From NCBI GenBank assembly GCA_013297545.1, contig JAAFHH010000129.1, positions 1 to 7,747 of the forward strand: a DNA stretch of 7,747 nt. The letters are read 5' to 3'. Of the stretch, positions 6,821 to 7,747 are shown piece after piece. The first letter of the stretch is position 1. Each line of letters starts with the position of its first letter. A model generated the notes under the pieces. That model was not told where the DNA came from. It made no database searches and saw only the letters and a program-made list of their open reading frames with translations. The stretch is from Alphaproteobacteria bacterium. Lineage in GTDB: Bacteria > Pseudomonadota > Alphaproteobacteria > Elsterales > Elsteraceae. A program made the position numbers and the translations under genes.

Positions 6821-6887
6821 GGACAGTCCAAATCCTTGTCCGCGGGTGGCGTGGCACCCATCCTAAGCCGGCAATCTTGGAGGAACC
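6821..6887. promoter_or_regulatory. Short divergent promoter region between chvI and the HugZ-like gene
   Basis: Only 67 bp separate the two start codons, so both transcripts must begin in it or inside the neighbouring genes. GGACAGTCC (6821-6829) is a 9 bp palindrome. GGACA (6821-6825) also pairs with TGTCC (6837-6841) to form a 21 bp inverted repeat. A second, smaller inverted repeat is GGGTG (6844-6848) with CACCC (6855-6859). These are candidate operators, possibly for ChvI, but no consensus promoter is convincing. For the plus-strand gene, GGAGGA (6879-6884) three bases before the ATG is the strongest ribosome binding site in the window. Confidence 0.35.
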
Positions 6888-7658
6888 ATGGCAGAGCACC
6901 AACCCGCCCCCGAAGGCACGATCGCGATTGCGCGCCGCCTGGTGCGTGGGCGCGACCGCGGCACGCTGGCAACCACGATGCCGGGCGGCATGCCCTACGG
7001 GTCGATCGCGTTGACCGCGCTGGATGGTACGGGTTGCCCGGTGTTTTTGTTCTCGGGCCTCGCCCAGCACACCAAGAACTTGGCCGAAGATGGCCGGGGT
7101 TGCCTGCTGCTCGATGGCACGCACGGGCTCGATGCCGCGATGACGGGGGCGCGGGTTGCACTGATGGGCGAAATCGCGGTGGTCGACGATGCCGTGGCGT
7201 TCCAACGCTACTGCCGGCGCCACCCCGAATCAGCCGCCTTTCGCGATCTGCCGGATTTCCAGATGTACCGGCTGGTGCCAAGTGCTGTGCACCTGATCGC
7301 CGGCTTCGGCCGCGCGCGCTGGATTGAACCGGAGCGAGTGATTGGGCCGGCGACCAGTGCCGCCCTGTTGGCTGCGGAAGCTGACATCATCGAGCACATG
7401 AACGCGGACCACGGCGATGCCGTGCTGGCCTATGCGCACGGGCTGTTGGGGCTCGACGGGGAGGACTGGGTGATGACCGGCATCGACCGCGATGGGATGG
7501 ATCTGCGCCAGGGTGGCGCGGTCGCGCGCCTTGGGTTCGATCAGCCGGTTGAGAGTGCAGACGCGGCTCGCAAGTATCTAATTCAATTGGTAAAAGCCGC
7601 TCGCCAAACCCCTCCCCCCGCAAGCGGGGGGAGGGGGGAGGGGGGGACCAGCCGCTGA
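6888..7658 (+). CDS. HugZ-like FMN-binding split-barrel protein with DUF2470-type C-terminus
   Basis: The product is 256 residues. The first 145 look like a pyridoxamine 5'-phosphate oxidase-type split barrel, which usually binds FMN or haem: GTLATTMPGGMPYGSIALTA (25-44), VFLFSGLAQHTKNLAEDGRG (52-71), ARVALMGEI (88-96) and FQMYRLVPSAVHLIAGFGRARW (124-145). Residues 164-236 look like the DUF2470 domain seen in HugZ-family proteins: EADIIEHMNADHGDAVLAYA, then GIDRDGMDL and VESADAARKYL. HugZ of Helicobacter cleaves haem, but many relatives are of unknown function, so haem oxygenase activity here is only inferred. It is cytoplasmic, with no signal peptide. The strong GGAGGA before the ATG fixes the start. 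The last residues, PPPASGGRGEGGTSR, are encoded by a palindromic repeat and are probably not part of the ancestral protein. It is divergent from chvI. Confidence 0.85.
   Translation: MAEHQPAPEGTIAIARRLVRGRDRGTLATTMPGGMPYGSIALTALDGTGCPVFLFSGLAQHTKNLAEDGRGCLLLDGTHGLDAAMTGARVALMGEIAVVDDAVAFQRYCRRHPESAAFRDLPDFQMYRLVPSAVHLIAGFGRARWIEPERVIGPATSAALLAAEADIIEHMNADHGDAVLAYAHGLLGLDGEDWVMTGIDRDGMDLRQGGAVARLGFDQPVESADAARKYLIQLVKAARQTPPPASGGRGEGGTSR
7611..7648 (+). repeat. GC-rich palindromic repeat, copy 1, within the 3' end of the HugZ-like gene
   Basis: The core (7611-7634) is an 11 bp perfect stem, CCTCCCCCCGC, with a two-base AA loop and its exact complement. The stem can be extended by two C/G pairs on each side (7609-7636). 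It is followed by a G-rich tail with one A interrupting it. It lies inside the coding region and is read as the C-terminal peptide. There is no run of T after the stem, so it does not look like an ordinary Rho-independent terminator. It is best seen as a dispersed palindromic unit (REP-like); that class is inferred. Confidence 0.8.
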
Positions 7659-7704
7659 GGGTCCCCGGACGTCACAGGTCGATAGAAACACCCGCATCCC
7701 TCGT

Positions 7705-7743
7705 GTCCCCCCCTCCCAGCCTCCCCCCGCTTGCGGGGGGAGG
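7705..7743 (-). repeat. GC-rich palindromic repeat, copy 2, inverted
   Basis: The core (7720-7743) is the exact reverse complement of the 24 bp core of copy 1, with loop TT instead of AA. The G-rich tail is also conserved in inverted form (7705-7719 on the minus strand), with small differences near its start (CTGGG against GGGG). The two copies are about 56 bp apart and point towards each other. The rest of the sequence after the HugZ-like stop (7659-7704) holds nothing else I can identify. Confidence 0.8.
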
Positions 7744-7747
7744 AGCT

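Noticed and set aside
7609..7636. Rho-independent terminator after the HugZ-like gene
   Set aside because: The hairpin is strong but lies inside the coding region and no T-run follows it.
7659..7704. Small RNA or further gene between the two repeat copies
   Set aside because: Too short, with no open frame, ribosome binding site or structure beyond the repeats.
1..7747. Defence system, phage, transposon, CRISPR array or tRNA
   Set aside because: No transposase, integrase, toxin, nuclease cassette, spaced repeat array or tRNA-like fold was seen; composition is uniform across the window.

Overview
The window is about 7.7 kb of GC-rich chromosomal DNA that looks like an alphaproteobacterium, most likely Rhodospirillales-like. 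The main reasons are a ChvI–ChvG two-component pair followed directly by a short HPr kinase that lacks the N-terminal domain, a PdeM-type phosphoesterase, a PAS_7-like sensor, and high GC with dense antisense shadow ORFs. The order assignment is inference; no rRNA, tRNA or marker gene is present to confirm it.

Layout, left to right. A minus-strand pair occupies the left edge: a four-helix membrane protein with a polyproline tail (72-716), then the first 20 codons of a gene that runs off the edge (1-61). A relatively AT-rich divergent intergenic region (717-891) separates it from a plus-strand PAS protein with a degenerate GGDEF-like domain (892-1689). That gene converges on a minus-strand FecR-like, proline-rich protein (1686-2861), and the two stop codons share the palindrome TTAA. 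A GNAT acetyltransferase (2919-3443, minus) lies upstream of the FecR-like gene and may share its transcript. Divergent from it is a PdeM-type metallophosphoesterase (3496-4272, plus), whose 3' end overlaps the converging hprK by 132 bp.

The best understood block is the minus-strand operon chvI (6134-6820), chvG (4557-6134), hprK (4141-4560). Its junctions are TAATG and ATGA, so the three genes are probably translationally coupled. The operon joins an envelope or acid-stress two-component system to the kinase that phosphorylates HPr, linking envelope sensing to nitrogen/carbon phosphotransfer control. The usual next genes of this locus (rapZ, EIIA-Man, HPr) are absent from the window because pdeM occupies the place after hprK. 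Divergent from chvI, across 67 bp, is a HugZ-like FMN-binding split-barrel protein (6888-7658) with a strong ribosome binding site. Its last 15 codons lie in a GC-rich palindromic repeat, and a second inverted copy of that repeat lies in the last 45 bp of the window.

No CRISPR array, transposase, phage gene, tRNA or defence cassette was seen. The region reads as ordinary chromosome. The points of interest are degenerate signalling domains, unusual overlaps, an orphan pdeM and a repeat that has become coding.
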